Shown in pieces: positions 23,041-30,236 of a stretch of DNA of 45,305 bases. A program made the translations under genes and the position numbers. The notes beneath the pieces are model-generated. The model made no database searches, was not told the DNA's origin, and was given only the letters and a program-made list of their open reading frames with translations. Location: assembly GCA_964484135.1 (NCBI GenBank), contig CAZAEL010000016.1, positions 1 to 45,305 of the forward strand, given 5' to 3'. Every line of letters starts with the position of its first letter. Position 1 is the stretch's first letter. The stretch is from CAZAEL01 sp964484135 (lineage in GTDB: Bacteria; Elusimicrobiota; Elusimicrobia; FEN-1173).

Positions 23041-23114
23041 TGGAGCGGGCGATGGGAATCGAACCCACGTCTGAAGCTTGGGAAGCTTCCATTCTACCAT
23101 TGAACTACGCCCGC
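23041..23114 (-). tRNA. tRNA-Gly (CCC anticodon)
   Basis: 74 bases including an encoded CCA. The cloverleaf closes fully: acceptor GCGGGCG/CGCCCGC, D stem GUUC/GAAU with GG in the loop, anticodon stem GAAGC/GCUUC with loop UUCCCAA (anticodon CCC), variable AGAC, T stem GUGGG/CCCAU with loop UUCGAUU, discriminator U. It lies downstream, on the same strand, of the tRNA nucleotidyltransferase-family gene at 23369. Confidence 0.97.
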
Positions 23115-23368
23115 GCTCTGTCGCACCGGAATCGGCCTTCGGCCGCGATTCCGGCCTGAAGGCCGATGGCGCCGTCTCTGCAACCGGGCCGGAAAGGTCG
23201 CCATCGGCGCTCCTCGAGGGAGGGCTCTGCCCTCCCTCGACGCCCCCTGACCTTCCCGGAGAGGAGTCTGTTTTCTGTCGCACCTGGCAGGATGGCGACA
23301 AGCCGAAAAAGAATTTTACAAGACTTTTCCCCCCGCCACAAGCGGGGGCGCGTCTCCCGGAAAACTTC
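23115..23368. repeat. Palindrome-rich intergenic stretch between tRNA-Gly and the nucleotidyltransferase gene
   Basis: 254 bases with no gene. Inverted repeats: CCGGAATCG/CGATTCCGG at 23126-23154; GCCGATGGCG (23162-23171) with CGCCATCGGC (23199-23208); TCGAGGGAGGGC-TCT-GCCCTCCCTCGA at 23214-23240 (perfect 12-bp stem); CCCCCGC/GCGGGGG at about 23328-23346. The direct repeat CTGTCGCACC occurs near 23118 and 23275. None is followed by a clear T-tract on the minus strand. It looks like clustered REP-like sequence. Confidence 0.6.
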
Positions 23369-24871
23369 CTAGAACCGCAGTCCCTTGGCGTCTTCGGAGG
23401 CCTTGTCCGCGGGCCGGGGTTTTTCCGGGACGTTGGCCTTGCCCGATCTCAGGATTTTTTCAGCCCACTGGATCGCCTGCTCCGGCGTCTTGACCTTTTT
23501 TGTGGCTTGGGCCTCCCGGACGGCGTTCAGCAGGCGGCCCAGCACCGGCCCCTCCTCCAGGCCCAGCTTTTCCATGAGCATGTGCCCGTCCACGAGCTTC
23601 GGCGGGTGCACGGCCTCTGGGGTGAGGAAATGGCTGGAAAGCAGTTTGAGGATGGCCAGGTACACGGGGTCTTTGCGGCCTTTGCGTTGCTTGTCGCTCA
23701 GGTAGGTGAAGTGGTCGGCCAGCGCCACCACCAGCATCCCCACCGCGTCCCCCTGCAGGTCGCGGTAAAAACGGTAGACCGCCCGGTCCGTGAGCACGGG
23801 TTGGTGGCCCAGGTTGCCCGGCCGCATGTGGGCGCCCACCATGGCGGCGAGGGACCGGCCTTCCTCGTTGGACAGGCGGAGCCGTCCCCCGATCTTGGCG
23901 GCCAGGTCCCGGCCCGCGTGGTCGTGCCCGTGGAAATGGAGTTTTCCGTCCTCCACCTTGGCGGTGGCGGGCTTGCCCACGTCGTGCAGGAGCTCCACCA
24001 GTTTTAAGAGCGCGTATCGGGGGAACCCGGCCACGGTTTCCCGCAGGTGGTCCACGAGGGGTTGGTGGAATTCCGGGAAGAGGACGGGCAGTTCGTTCAT
24101 GAGCCGGTCGAAGGAGGCCAGGGCGTCCAGCGAATGGCCCCACACCCCGTCCTTTCCGTAATAGACGTGGGCGGTCTTGCGCATGGCCTCTCCCTCAGGG
24201 AACAGCACGGTCAGGAGCTTCGCCCGGTCCATGGCCCGGAAAATCTCGCCGGCCCGCGGCGTGGCCAGGGTCTTGAAAATCTCCTCCCGCACCCGTTCCG
24301 CCGCGCTCTTGCGGATGAGCGCCCGGTTTTTCTCGACGGCGGAGAGGGTCTTGGGGTCGATGGAAAAGCCCAGCTCCGCGGAAAAACGGAAGGCCCGCAG
24401 GAGCCGCAAGGGGTCGTCCTTCAGCACGGCCGGGTTCGTCAGGCGGATCCGGCGGGCTTTGAGGTCCTTTTGCCCCTCCGCCAAGTCCAGCAGGTCCCGG
24501 CGCCAATCGCCGGGCTTGAACAGCCGTTCCAGGGGCAGGGCCAGGGCGTTGACCGTGAAGTCCCGCCTTTGGAGGTCCTGCTCGATGGTTTTCCCCTGCA
24601 GCTTGGAAAGATCAAACACCCGGGACAGCCCCTTTTGGTTCTGCACCACCCGGTACGTGCCGCGTTTTTTGTCCAGAGGGAAGACCTTGCTCTTCAGGGC
24701 CGCGGCCAGGAGGCGGGCGGCCTTGGCCGGGTCCCCCGGCACGGCCAGGTCCACGTCGCGGAGCGGGCGGCCCAACAGGGCGTCCCTCAGCAGGCCGCCC
24801 ACGAGCCAGCAGGGGGAGGAGGACAGGAGCGGTTTCAACAGGGGTTTCAAGGACAGAAGGTCGTTTTTCAT
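23369..24871 (-). CDS. cca: tRNA nucleotidyltransferase / poly(A) polymerase family protein with HD domain
   Basis: 500 residues. The class II nucleotidyltransferase head is clear: WLVGGLLRDALLGRPLRDVD at 22-41, with the metal-binding Asp pair D39/D41, then FTVNALAL and LKDDPLRLLRAFRFSAELGF, the PolyA_pol RNA-binding signature. An HD domain (LVELLHDVGKPATAKVEDGK ... HFHGHDHAGRDLAAKIGGRL) follows at about residue 295. HD-containing family members repair or add the 3' CCA of tRNAs, but sequence alone does not separate CCA-adding from A-adding or poly(A) polymerase. The next gene downstream is a tRNA-Gly with an encoded CCA, so for that tRNA the enzyme would act in repair. The ATG overlaps the stop of the acyl-CoA synthetase (ATGA). 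Confidence 0.9.
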   Translation of the reverse strand: MKNDLLSLKPLLKPLLSSSPCWLVGGLLRDALLGRPLRDVDLAVPGDPAKAARLLAAALKSKVFPLDKKRGTYRVVQNQKGLSRVFDLSKLQGKTIEQDLQRRDFTVNALALPLERLFKPGDWRRDLLDLAEGQKDLKARRIRLTNPAVLKDDPLRLLRAFRFSAELGFSIDPKTLSAVEKNRALIRKSAAERVREEIFKTLATPRAGEIFRAMDRAKLLTVLFPEGEAMRKTAHVYYGKDGVWGHSLDALASFDRLMNELPVLFPEFHQPLVDHLRETVAGFPRYALLKLVELLHDVGKPATAKVEDGKLHFHGHDHAGRDLAAKIGGRLRLSNEEGRSLAAMVGAHMRPGNLGHQPVLTDRAVYRFYRDLQGDAVGMLVVALADHFTYLSDKQRKGRKDPVYLAILKLLSSHFLTPEAVHPPKLVDGHMLMEKLGLEEGPVLGRLLNAVREAQATKKVKTPEQAIQWAEKILRSGKANVPEKPRPADKASEDAKGLRF

Positions 24872-26397
24872 AGGGGGGCCTTTCGCAGTTCCTTTTTGAG
24901 GATTTTTCCGATGGCGTTTTTGGGCAGCTCCGGGCGGATTTCGACCACTTTCGGCACCTTGTACGGCGCCAGCTTGTCCTGGCAGAGGCGGAGGACCTCG
25001 GACCGGTCCACCTGTCGGCCTTCCTTGAGGGAAAGGAAGAGCTTGATGGTCTCGTCGCCGCTGTCGTCCGGGATCCCCACGGCCGCGGCCTCCGCCACGG
25101 CCGGGTGCGCCAGGGCCACGGCCTCGATCTCCTGGGGGTACACGTTCAGCCCCTTGACGATGATCAGGTCCTTTTTGCGGTCCACGATGGACAGATACCC
25201 TTCCGCGTCCAGCTTGCCCAGGTCCCCGGTCTTGAGCCAGCCGTCGGGGGTCAGGGCCTCGGCGGTTTCCCGGGGCCGGCGGTAGTACCCGGCCATGACG
25301 TTGTCCCCCTTGACCCAGATTTCCCCCACCTCGCCGGCCGGCAGGGGTTTGCCGTCGTCGTCCGTGATCTTCACCTGCACCCCGGGCAGGGGGAAGCCGG
25401 CGGTGCCGGGCTTGCGGGTGCGGCGCAAAGGGTTGACCGACACCACGGGCGCGGCCTCGGTCAGGCCGTACCCCTCCAGGAGGGGGATGCGGAAGGTGTT
25501 CTCGAAGGCCTGGTGCACGGCGGCCGGCAAGGCCGCGGCCCCGGACACGGTGATGCGGACCGGGTTGACCATGCGGACCAGGAAGGCCTTGACCCCTTTC
25601 ACTTTCTGGGCCAGCGCCGCGAAGATGGGCGGCACGGCGCAGAAGATCGTGACCTTGTGCTCCCAGACGGCCTTGAGCACGGGCTCGAAGGGCATGAGCG
25701 TCTCCATGATGACGATGGAACTCCCCAGTCGCAGGGGCAGGAGCACGTTCACGGTCCAGGAAAAGGAGTGGAACATGGGGAGCAGGCAGAGGAAGCGGTC
25801 CTCCCGCTTCAGCTCGATGGCGCCCCGGCAGGATTCCACGTTGGCCAGGAAGTTCTTGTGGGTCAGCATGACGCCCTTGGGCTCGCCGGTGGTGCCCGCG
25901 GTGTAGATCAGGAGCGCCAGGTCGTCGGGCTTCGTCTCCTCGGCGGGGGCCGCTTTGTCGGGCGGCTTGAGCAAGTCGTCGAAGGAGGGTTCCTCTCCCC
26001 CGCCGCCCCGCAGGAAAAGATGCTTCAGCGAAGGCACGGCGGCGCGGGCCTGCCGCACGTTCCTCAGGAATTCGGGCGACGTCAGGCAGCCCTTCACGCC
26101 CGCGTCCTTGAAAATGAACCCGATGCGCTCGCCCTTTTCCAGGAAATTCACGGGCACCAGCACCGCGCCCAGCCTGGAGAGGGCGAAGAAGAGGACCACG
26201 AACTCCGGGCAGTTGCGCAGGACCACGCCGAAGGTGTCCCCCCGCCCGATCCCCAGGCCGGCCAGTCGGGCGGCGCAGGCGGCCGCGGTTTCCTCCAGGC
26301 GGCGGTAGGTCCAGGTCTGTCCCTTATAGAGGAAGGCCGGCGCGTCCGGGACCTCCCGGACGGATTGGGCCAGCATGTCGTTGAGGTTTTGGGGCAT
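24868..26397 (-). CDS. AMP-dependent acyl-CoA synthetase (long-chain fatty acid-CoA ligase type)
   Basis: 509 residues from the ATG at 26397, chosen over a GTG nine bases upstream because GGTGGAG lies eight bases before it. It activates a fatty or other carboxylic acid to acyl-AMP and then acyl-CoA. Motifs: LIYTAGTTGEPKGVMLTHKN (phosphate-binding P-loop), LLEGYGLTEAAPVVSVN (A5), DGWLKTGDLGKLDAEGYLSI (A7), DRKKDLIIVKGLNVYPQEIE (A8), and PKNAIGKILKKELR with the catalytic Lys. Substrate chain length cannot be told. It follows the opp genes, separated from oppF by a palindrome, and overlaps the start of the next gene. Confidence 0.93.
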   Translation of the reverse strand: MPQNLNDMLAQSVREVPDAPAFLYKGQTWTYRRLEETAAACAARLAGLGIGRGDTFGVVLRNCPEFVVLFFALSRLGAVLVPVNFLEKGERIGFIFKDAGVKGCLTSPEFLRNVRQARAAVPSLKHLFLRGGGGEEPSFDDLLKPPDKAAPAEETKPDDLALLIYTAGTTGEPKGVMLTHKNFLANVESCRGAIELKREDRFLCLLPMFHSFSWTVNVLLPLRLGSSIVIMETLMPFEPVLKAVWEHKVTIFCAVPPIFAALAQKVKGVKAFLVRMVNPVRITVSGAAALPAAVHQAFENTFRIPLLEGYGLTEAAPVVSVNPLRRTRKPGTAGFPLPGVQVKITDDDGKPLPAGEVGEIWVKGDNVMAGYYRRPRETAEALTPDGWLKTGDLGKLDAEGYLSIVDRKKDLIIVKGLNVYPQEIEAVALAHPAVAEAAAVGIPDDSGDETIKLFLSLKEGRQVDRSEVLRLCQDKLAPYKVPKVVEIRPELPKNAIGKILKKELRKAPL

Positions 26398-26406
26398 GGC
26401 GCTCAC

Positions 26407-26460
26407 TCCACCACCTGCCTTTCCGCCGTAGGCGGAACCTTTGGTTCCGAGGCAGGTGGT
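26407..26460. repeat. Y-shaped palindromic element after oppF
   Basis: Outer perfect 13-bp inverted repeat CCACCACCTGCCT / AGGCAGGTGGTGG, enclosing TTCCGCC-GTA-GGCGGAA and the smaller GGAACC..GGTTCC pairing. It begins four bases past the stop codon of oppF and forms the leader of the acyl-CoA synthetase gene. It resembles palindromic REP-type repeats seen in candidate-phylum genomes (recollection). Confidence 0.75.
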
Positions 26461-26464
26461 GGGG

Positions 26465-27262
26465 TCATCGCAGGAGCCGGGGGACCGCGTCCAGGAGGGT
26501 TTGGGTGTAGGGGTGGCGGGGGTTCGACAGGACGGCGGCGGTGTCGCCGTCCTCCACCGCCTCGCCGTCCTTCAGGACCAGGACCTTTTCCGCGAGCTGG
26601 CCCACCACGGCCAGGTCGTGGCTGATGACGACGGTGGTCAGATGGTAGCGTTCCTTGAGTTCCATGAGAAGGTTCAAAATTTGGGCCTGGATGGACAGGT
26701 CCAGGGCGGAGACCGGCTCGTCCGCCACCAGGACGCGGGGTTTCAGGGCCAGGGCGCGGGCGATGGCCAGCCGCTGTTTCTGTCCGCCCGAGAACTGGTG
26801 AGGATAGTAAAAAAAGATGTCGGGTGGCAAACCCACGGTGCCCAGGAGCTCCTCGGCCCGTTCGCGGAGCCGCGCGGGCGAAGGGGACGTTTCGCCGTCC
26901 AGCCGCGCGCGGGTGCGCAAAGGCTCCTCCAGCAGGGTCTTCACGGAATGTTTGGGGTTCAGGGAGGCGGCGGGGTCCTGGAAGATCATCTGCACGCGGC
27001 CCGCCCATTCCAGCGCGGAGAATTCTTCGGCGGGGCGGCCCTCCCACAGCAGGCGGCCCTGGTCCGGGGACAAGAGGCGCGCCAGGAGCCGTCCCAACGT
27101 GGTCTTGCCGCTGCCGGACTCCCCCACCAGCCCGAGGGACCGGCCCTCTTCCAGCGTAAACGAAATGTTTTTCAGCGCCCGCGTGTGGTGGACCCTGTGC
27201 CGGAAGATCCCGGACAGGCTCGTGAACGTTTTGGACAGTCCTTCGGCTTGCAGGAGCGCCAT
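26465..27262 (-). CDS. oppF: Oligopeptide ABC transporter ATP-binding protein, OppF-like, short form
   Basis: 265 residues from the ATG at 27262, two bases after the oppD stop; the longer open frame upstream is shadow of oppD. Second ATPase of the peptide importer, energising uptake at the inner membrane. Walker A GESGSGKTT at 47-55, signature FSGGQKQR at 157-164, Walker B VLVADE, then D-loop and H-loop ISHDLAVV. OppF proteins usually carry a further ~60 residues with the Cys-containing oligopeptide/HPY domain, which OppD here retains. This protein stops right after HPYTQTLLDAVPRLLR, next to the palindromic element at 26407-26460. It may be a truncated but working ATPase, since the core is intact. 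Confidence 0.9.
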   Translation of the reverse strand: MALLQAEGLSKTFTSLSGIFRHRVHHTRALKNISFTLEEGRSLGLVGESGSGKTTLGRLLARLLSPDQGRLLWEGRPAEEFSALEWAGRVQMIFQDPAASLNPKHSVKTLLEEPLRTRARLDGETSPSPARLRERAEELLGTVGLPPDIFFYYPHQFSGGQKQRLAIARALALKPRVLVADEPVSALDLSIQAQILNLLMELKERYHLTTVVISHDLAVVGQLAEKVLVLKDGEAVEDGDTAAVLSNPRHPYTQTLLDAVPRLLR

Positions 27263-27264
27263 GT

Positions 27265-28236
27265 CTATCTGGGGGCCGCGGCGGGCTCGTGGTACAGGTG
27301 GCAGGCCACGAGGCGGTCCGCTTCGGGCCGGAGTTCGGGCACGGTCCCGGCGCAGGGCTCGAAACGCGCGGGGCAACGGGGGTGAAAGGGGCACCCCGGC
27401 GGCAGGGCCCGCGGGTCCGGCGGCTGGCCCGCGATCATGGGGAGCCGTCCCTCCGTTTTTCCCAGGCGCGGCAGGGATTTCAGCAGCCCCTGCGTGTAGG
27501 GATGGAGCGGGGCCTTGAGCAGCTCGGCCGTGTCTCCCTCCTCCACGATCTCTCCCGCGTACATCACCGCCAGGCGGCGCGTCCGTTCCGACACCAGCCC
27601 CAGGTTGTGGGTGATGAAGATGACCGCCAGGCCCAGGTCTTTCTGCAGGGCGTCCAGAAGGCCCAGGATTTCCTTCTGCAGGGTCACGTCCAGGGCCGTG
27701 GTGGGCTCGTCCGCCACCAGCAACTTGGGGCCCGCGGCCAGGGCCATGGCCAGGCACACGCGCTGGCGCTGTCCGCCGGAGATCTGGTGGGGGTAGGCCC
27801 CGTACATCCTGTCCGGGTCGGGCAGGCGGACCCGGCGGAAAAGCTCCAGGACGCGGCCCCGGTCGCGGCCGCCGGCGTGGGCCTCCAGCGCCTCCTCCAC
27901 CTGCTCGCCCAGGCGCAGCACCGGGTTGAGGGCGGAGAAAGGGTCCTGGAACACGAACCCGATCTTTCCGCCGCGCACCCGGCGCAGGTCTTCTTCGGGC
28001 GCGGCGAGCAGGTCGTGCCCCTCGAAGACGACGCGGCCCGCCCTGATCCGCGCTTCGGGCGGGAGCAGGCGTCCCAGGGCCAGGGCCAGGGTGGACTTGC
28101 CGCTGCCCGACTCCCCCACGATCCCCAGGGCGCCGCCCGGGTCCAGCTCGAAGGAGGCGTCCCGGACGGCTTCCACCGTCCGTCCGCCGCGGACGTACTC
28201 GACGCGCAAATTTTCAACCTTCAACAGGGCCTTCAT
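27265..28236 (-). CDS. oppD: Oligopeptide ABC transporter ATP-binding protein, OppD-like
   Basis: 323 residues, complete. Walker A GESGSGKST at 41-49, Q-loop VFQDPFSAL, signature ISGGQRQRVCLAMAL, Walker B LLVADEPTTALD, H-loop FITHNLGLV. The C-terminal oligopeptide/HPY domain is present (HPYTQGLLKSLPRLGK, then CPFHPRCPARFEPC with the Cys residues that bind an iron-sulfur cluster in some homologues). It couples ATP hydrolysis to peptide import with OppF. It follows oppC after about 100 bases that contain a repeat element. Confidence 0.95.
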   Translation of the reverse strand: MKALLKVENLRVEYVRGGRTVEAVRDASFELDPGGALGIVGESGSGKSTLALALGRLLPPEARIRAGRVVFEGHDLLAAPEEDLRRVRGGKIGFVFQDPFSALNPVLRLGEQVEEALEAHAGGRDRGRVLELFRRVRLPDPDRMYGAYPHQISGGQRQRVCLAMALAAGPKLLVADEPTTALDVTLQKEILGLLDALQKDLGLAVIFITHNLGLVSERTRRLAVMYAGEIVEEGDTAELLKAPLHPYTQGLLKSLPRLGKTEGRLPMIAGQPPDPRALPPGCPFHPRCPARFEPCAGTVPELRPEADRLVACHLYHEPAAAPR

Positions 28237-28260
28237 AAAAGCGCGTTGCGGCGCCGCCGT

Positions 28261-28332
28261 CCCGCTGTGCTGTCGTTAACGGCCTTGAAAGTTCTTGACC
28301 GAAGCACGGCAGCACAGAAGCACGGGAGCACG
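28261..28332. repeat. REP-like element, copy 1, after oppC
   Basis: About 72 bases starting with inverted CTGTGCTG (28265-28272) and CAGCACAG (28310-28317) around a core GTTAACGGC; it ends in AAGCACGGCAGCAC..AGCAC. It lies three bases past the oppC stop. The element at 29185-29256 is a clear second copy in the same orientation. Confidence 0.75.
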
Positions 28333-28335
28333 ATG

Positions 28336-29169
28336 TCAGTCCCCCAACCGCGGGTCCAGGACGTCCCGCAGCCCTTCCCCCAGCATGTTGAAGGCCATCA
28401 CCGTGAACAGGATGGCCAGGCCCGGGAAGAGGGACAGCCACCACGCCACGTGGATGTAGTCCTTGCCCGCGGTCAGCATGTTGCCCCAGGAGGGCACCGG
28501 CGGCTGCACGCCCAGCCCGAGGAAGGAGAGCGCGGATTCGGTGAGCACCGCGCCGCCCACGCCCAGGGTGGCGGCCACCAGCACCGGCGAGATGACGTTG
28601 GGCAGCAAATGCACGAAAAGGAGCCGGGCCTGGGAAACGCCCACGGCGCGGGCGGCCTGGATGAACTCCCGCTCCCGCAGGCTCAAGGATTCCCCCCGCA
28701 CCAGGCGCGCCAGCCCCATCCAGGAGGTGAGGCCGATCACGGCCATGACGTTCAGGATGTTGGGCTCCAGGAAGGCGATCACCATGAGGATCAGGAAGAT
28801 GGTCGGAAAGCAGAGCAGCACGTCCACGAGCCGCATGAGCACGCCGTCCGTCCAGCCGCCGCGGTAGCCCGCGAGCAGGCCGACGGTCGCGCCGATGAGC
28901 ACCGAGAGCCCCACCGCCACCACGCCCACGGACAGCGACACCCGCGTGCCGTGGAGGATGCGGGAGAACACGTCCCGGCCCAGGTCGTCGGTGCCCATCC
29001 AGTGGACGGCGGAGGGCGGCGACAGCCGGCCCGGCAGGTCCTGCTCAAGCGGGTCGGCGGGCGACAGCCAGGGCGCGGCGGCCGCCGCCGCGATCAGGAG
29101 GAGGATGGCGGCCGCGCCGGCGAGGGCCATCTTTTGCCGCCGGAAGCGCCGAAGGTAGATCAGCCACAT
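28336..29169 (-). CDS. oppC: Oligopeptide ABC transporter permease, OppC-like
   Basis: 277 residues. Inner-membrane permease that pairs with OppB to form the peptide channel. The short cytoplasmic N-terminus is followed by the first membrane segment (ALAGAAAILLLIAAAAAAPW), the family's extracytoplasmic motif HWMGTDDLGRDVFSRILHGT, then five more segments. The EAA loop that contacts the ATPases is ESLSLREREFIQAARAVGVS. The C-terminus (GLRDVLDPRLGD) is canonical. The gene is flanked on both sides by copies of the same ~70-bp repeat in direct orientation. Confidence 0.95.
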   Translation of the reverse strand: MWLIYLRRFRRQKMALAGAAAILLLIAAAAAAPWLSPADPLEQDLPGRLSPPSAVHWMGTDDLGRDVFSRILHGTRVSLSVGVVAVGLSVLIGATVGLLAGYRGGWTDGVLMRLVDVLLCFPTIFLILMVIAFLEPNILNVMAVIGLTSWMGLARLVRGESLSLREREFIQAARAVGVSQARLLFVHLLPNVISPVLVAATLGVGGAVLTESALSFLGLGVQPPVPSWGNMLTAGKDYIHVAWWLSLFPGLAILFTVMAFNMLGEGLRDVLDPRLGD

Positions 29170-29184
29170 AAAGGCGTGCTACCG

Positions 29185-29256
29185 TTCTGCCGTGCTGCGG
29201 TGCTGCTGTTAACGGCGTTTGATGTTTTCAACTGAAGCACGGCAGCACCGCAGCAC
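29185..29256. repeat. REP-like element, copy 2, after oppB
   Basis: Perfect 14-bp inverted repeat GTGCTGCGGTGCTG (29192-29205) / CAGCACCGCAGCAC (29243-29256) around GTTAACGGC and a short AT-rich spacer. It lies two bases past the oppB stop and is a close relative of the copy at 28261-28332. Confidence 0.8.
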
Positions 29257-29258
29257 AT

Positions 29259-30236
29259 TTATTTGCCCCCGTAACGGATTCTCGGGTCCACGTACGCGTA
29301 CGCCGCGTCCGCCAAAAAGTTGCCGGCCAGGGTCAAGACCGCGGCGATGGTGCCCACGCCCATGACCACGGGGTAGTCCCGCGCCATGATGGCGTCGTAC
29401 CCCAGGCGTCCCATGCCCGGATACGCGAAGATGGTCTCGAAGATGAAACTGCCGCCGATGAGTTCCGGCAGGTAAAGGCCCAGGAGCGTCACCACGGGCA
29501 GGAGCGCGTTGCGCACCGCGTGCTTGAGGATCACTCGGGACTCGGGCAGGCCCTTGGCCCGGGCGGTGCGCACGTAGTCCTGGCGGATGACCTCCAGCAG
29601 GCCGTTCCGCATGTACCGCGACAGGCCGGCCAGCCCGGTGAAGCCCGCCACCAGGGAGGGCAGGGCCAGGTGCTTGGCCACGTCCCAGGCCCGGCCCCAG
29701 GCCGTCAGCTCGTCGAAGTTCAGGGACCGCAGGCCCGAGATGGGCAGCCACCCGAGCTTCAGGCCGAAGGCGATCATGGCCAGGAGCGCCAGCCAGAACG
29801 TGGGCACGGAAAACCCCACGAACACCAGCGCGGTCATGGACCGGTCGAAGAGGGAGTTCTGCTTCACCGCGGACAAAATGCCGATGGGAATGGCCAAAAG
29901 AAAGATGAGCAGGAGCGAGGTGAAGTTGAGGAGCAGGGTGGCGGGCAGGCGTTCCGCGATCTTCGTCAGCACGGGCCGGTCGTCCCGGAAGGAGCGGCCG
30001 AAGTCCAGCCGGGCCAGGCGCTTCAGCCACAGGCCGTACTGCACGTGCCAGGGCTTGTCCAGCCCGTAGAGCTTCACCAGCTTTTCCCGGGACTCGGCCG
30101 TGGCCTTCACGTTCAGGTCCGTGAGGGTGTCCGTGGGCTTGCCCGGCGCCAGCTGCATCACGCCGAAGGTCACCAGCGTGATGCCGATGAGCAACGGGAC
30201 CAGGACCAGCGTGCGCTTGAGGAGGTAGGCGATCAT
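29259..30236 (-). CDS. oppB: Oligopeptide ABC transporter permease, OppB-like
   Basis: 325 residues from the ATG at 30236, which overlaps the stop of oppA (ATGA); an upstream ATG in frame lies inside oppA. Typical OppB/DppB: the first membrane segment is at the very N-terminus (TLVLVPLLIGITLVTFGVMQ), then LYGLDKPWHVQYGLWLKRLA and LDFGRSFRDDRPVLTKIAER, and five further segments. The EAA motif is NGLLEVIRQDYVRTARAKGL, and the end (YAYVDPRIRYGGK) is canonical. The first periplasmic loop is slightly short. It forms the translocation pore with OppC. Confidence 0.95.
   Translation of the reverse strand: MIAYLLKRTLVLVPLLIGITLVTFGVMQLAPGKPTDTLTDLNVKATAESREKLVKLYGLDKPWHVQYGLWLKRLARLDFGRSFRDDRPVLTKIAERLPATLLLNFTSLLLIFLLAIPIGILSAVKQNSLFDRSMTALVFVGFSVPTFWLALLAMIAFGLKLGWLPISGLRSLNFDELTAWGRAWDVAKHLALPSLVAGFTGLAGLSRYMRNGLLEVIRQDYVRTARAKGLPESRVILKHAVRNALLPVVTLLGLYLPELIGGSFIFETIFAYPGMGRLGYDAIMARDYPVVMGVGTIAAVLTLAGNFLADAAYAYVDPRIRYGGK

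Noticed and set aside
23328..23347. Rho-independent terminator after the nucleotidyltransferase gene
   Set aside because: The CCCCCGC/GCGGGGG hairpin is followed on the minus strand by AAAAG, not a T-run; I list it only as an inverted repeat.
26465..27757. 430-residue version of OppF
   Set aside because: The first ~165 residues overlap oppD in a different frame and carry no ABC motifs; the ATG at 27262 begins normal OppF sequence two bases after the oppD stop.
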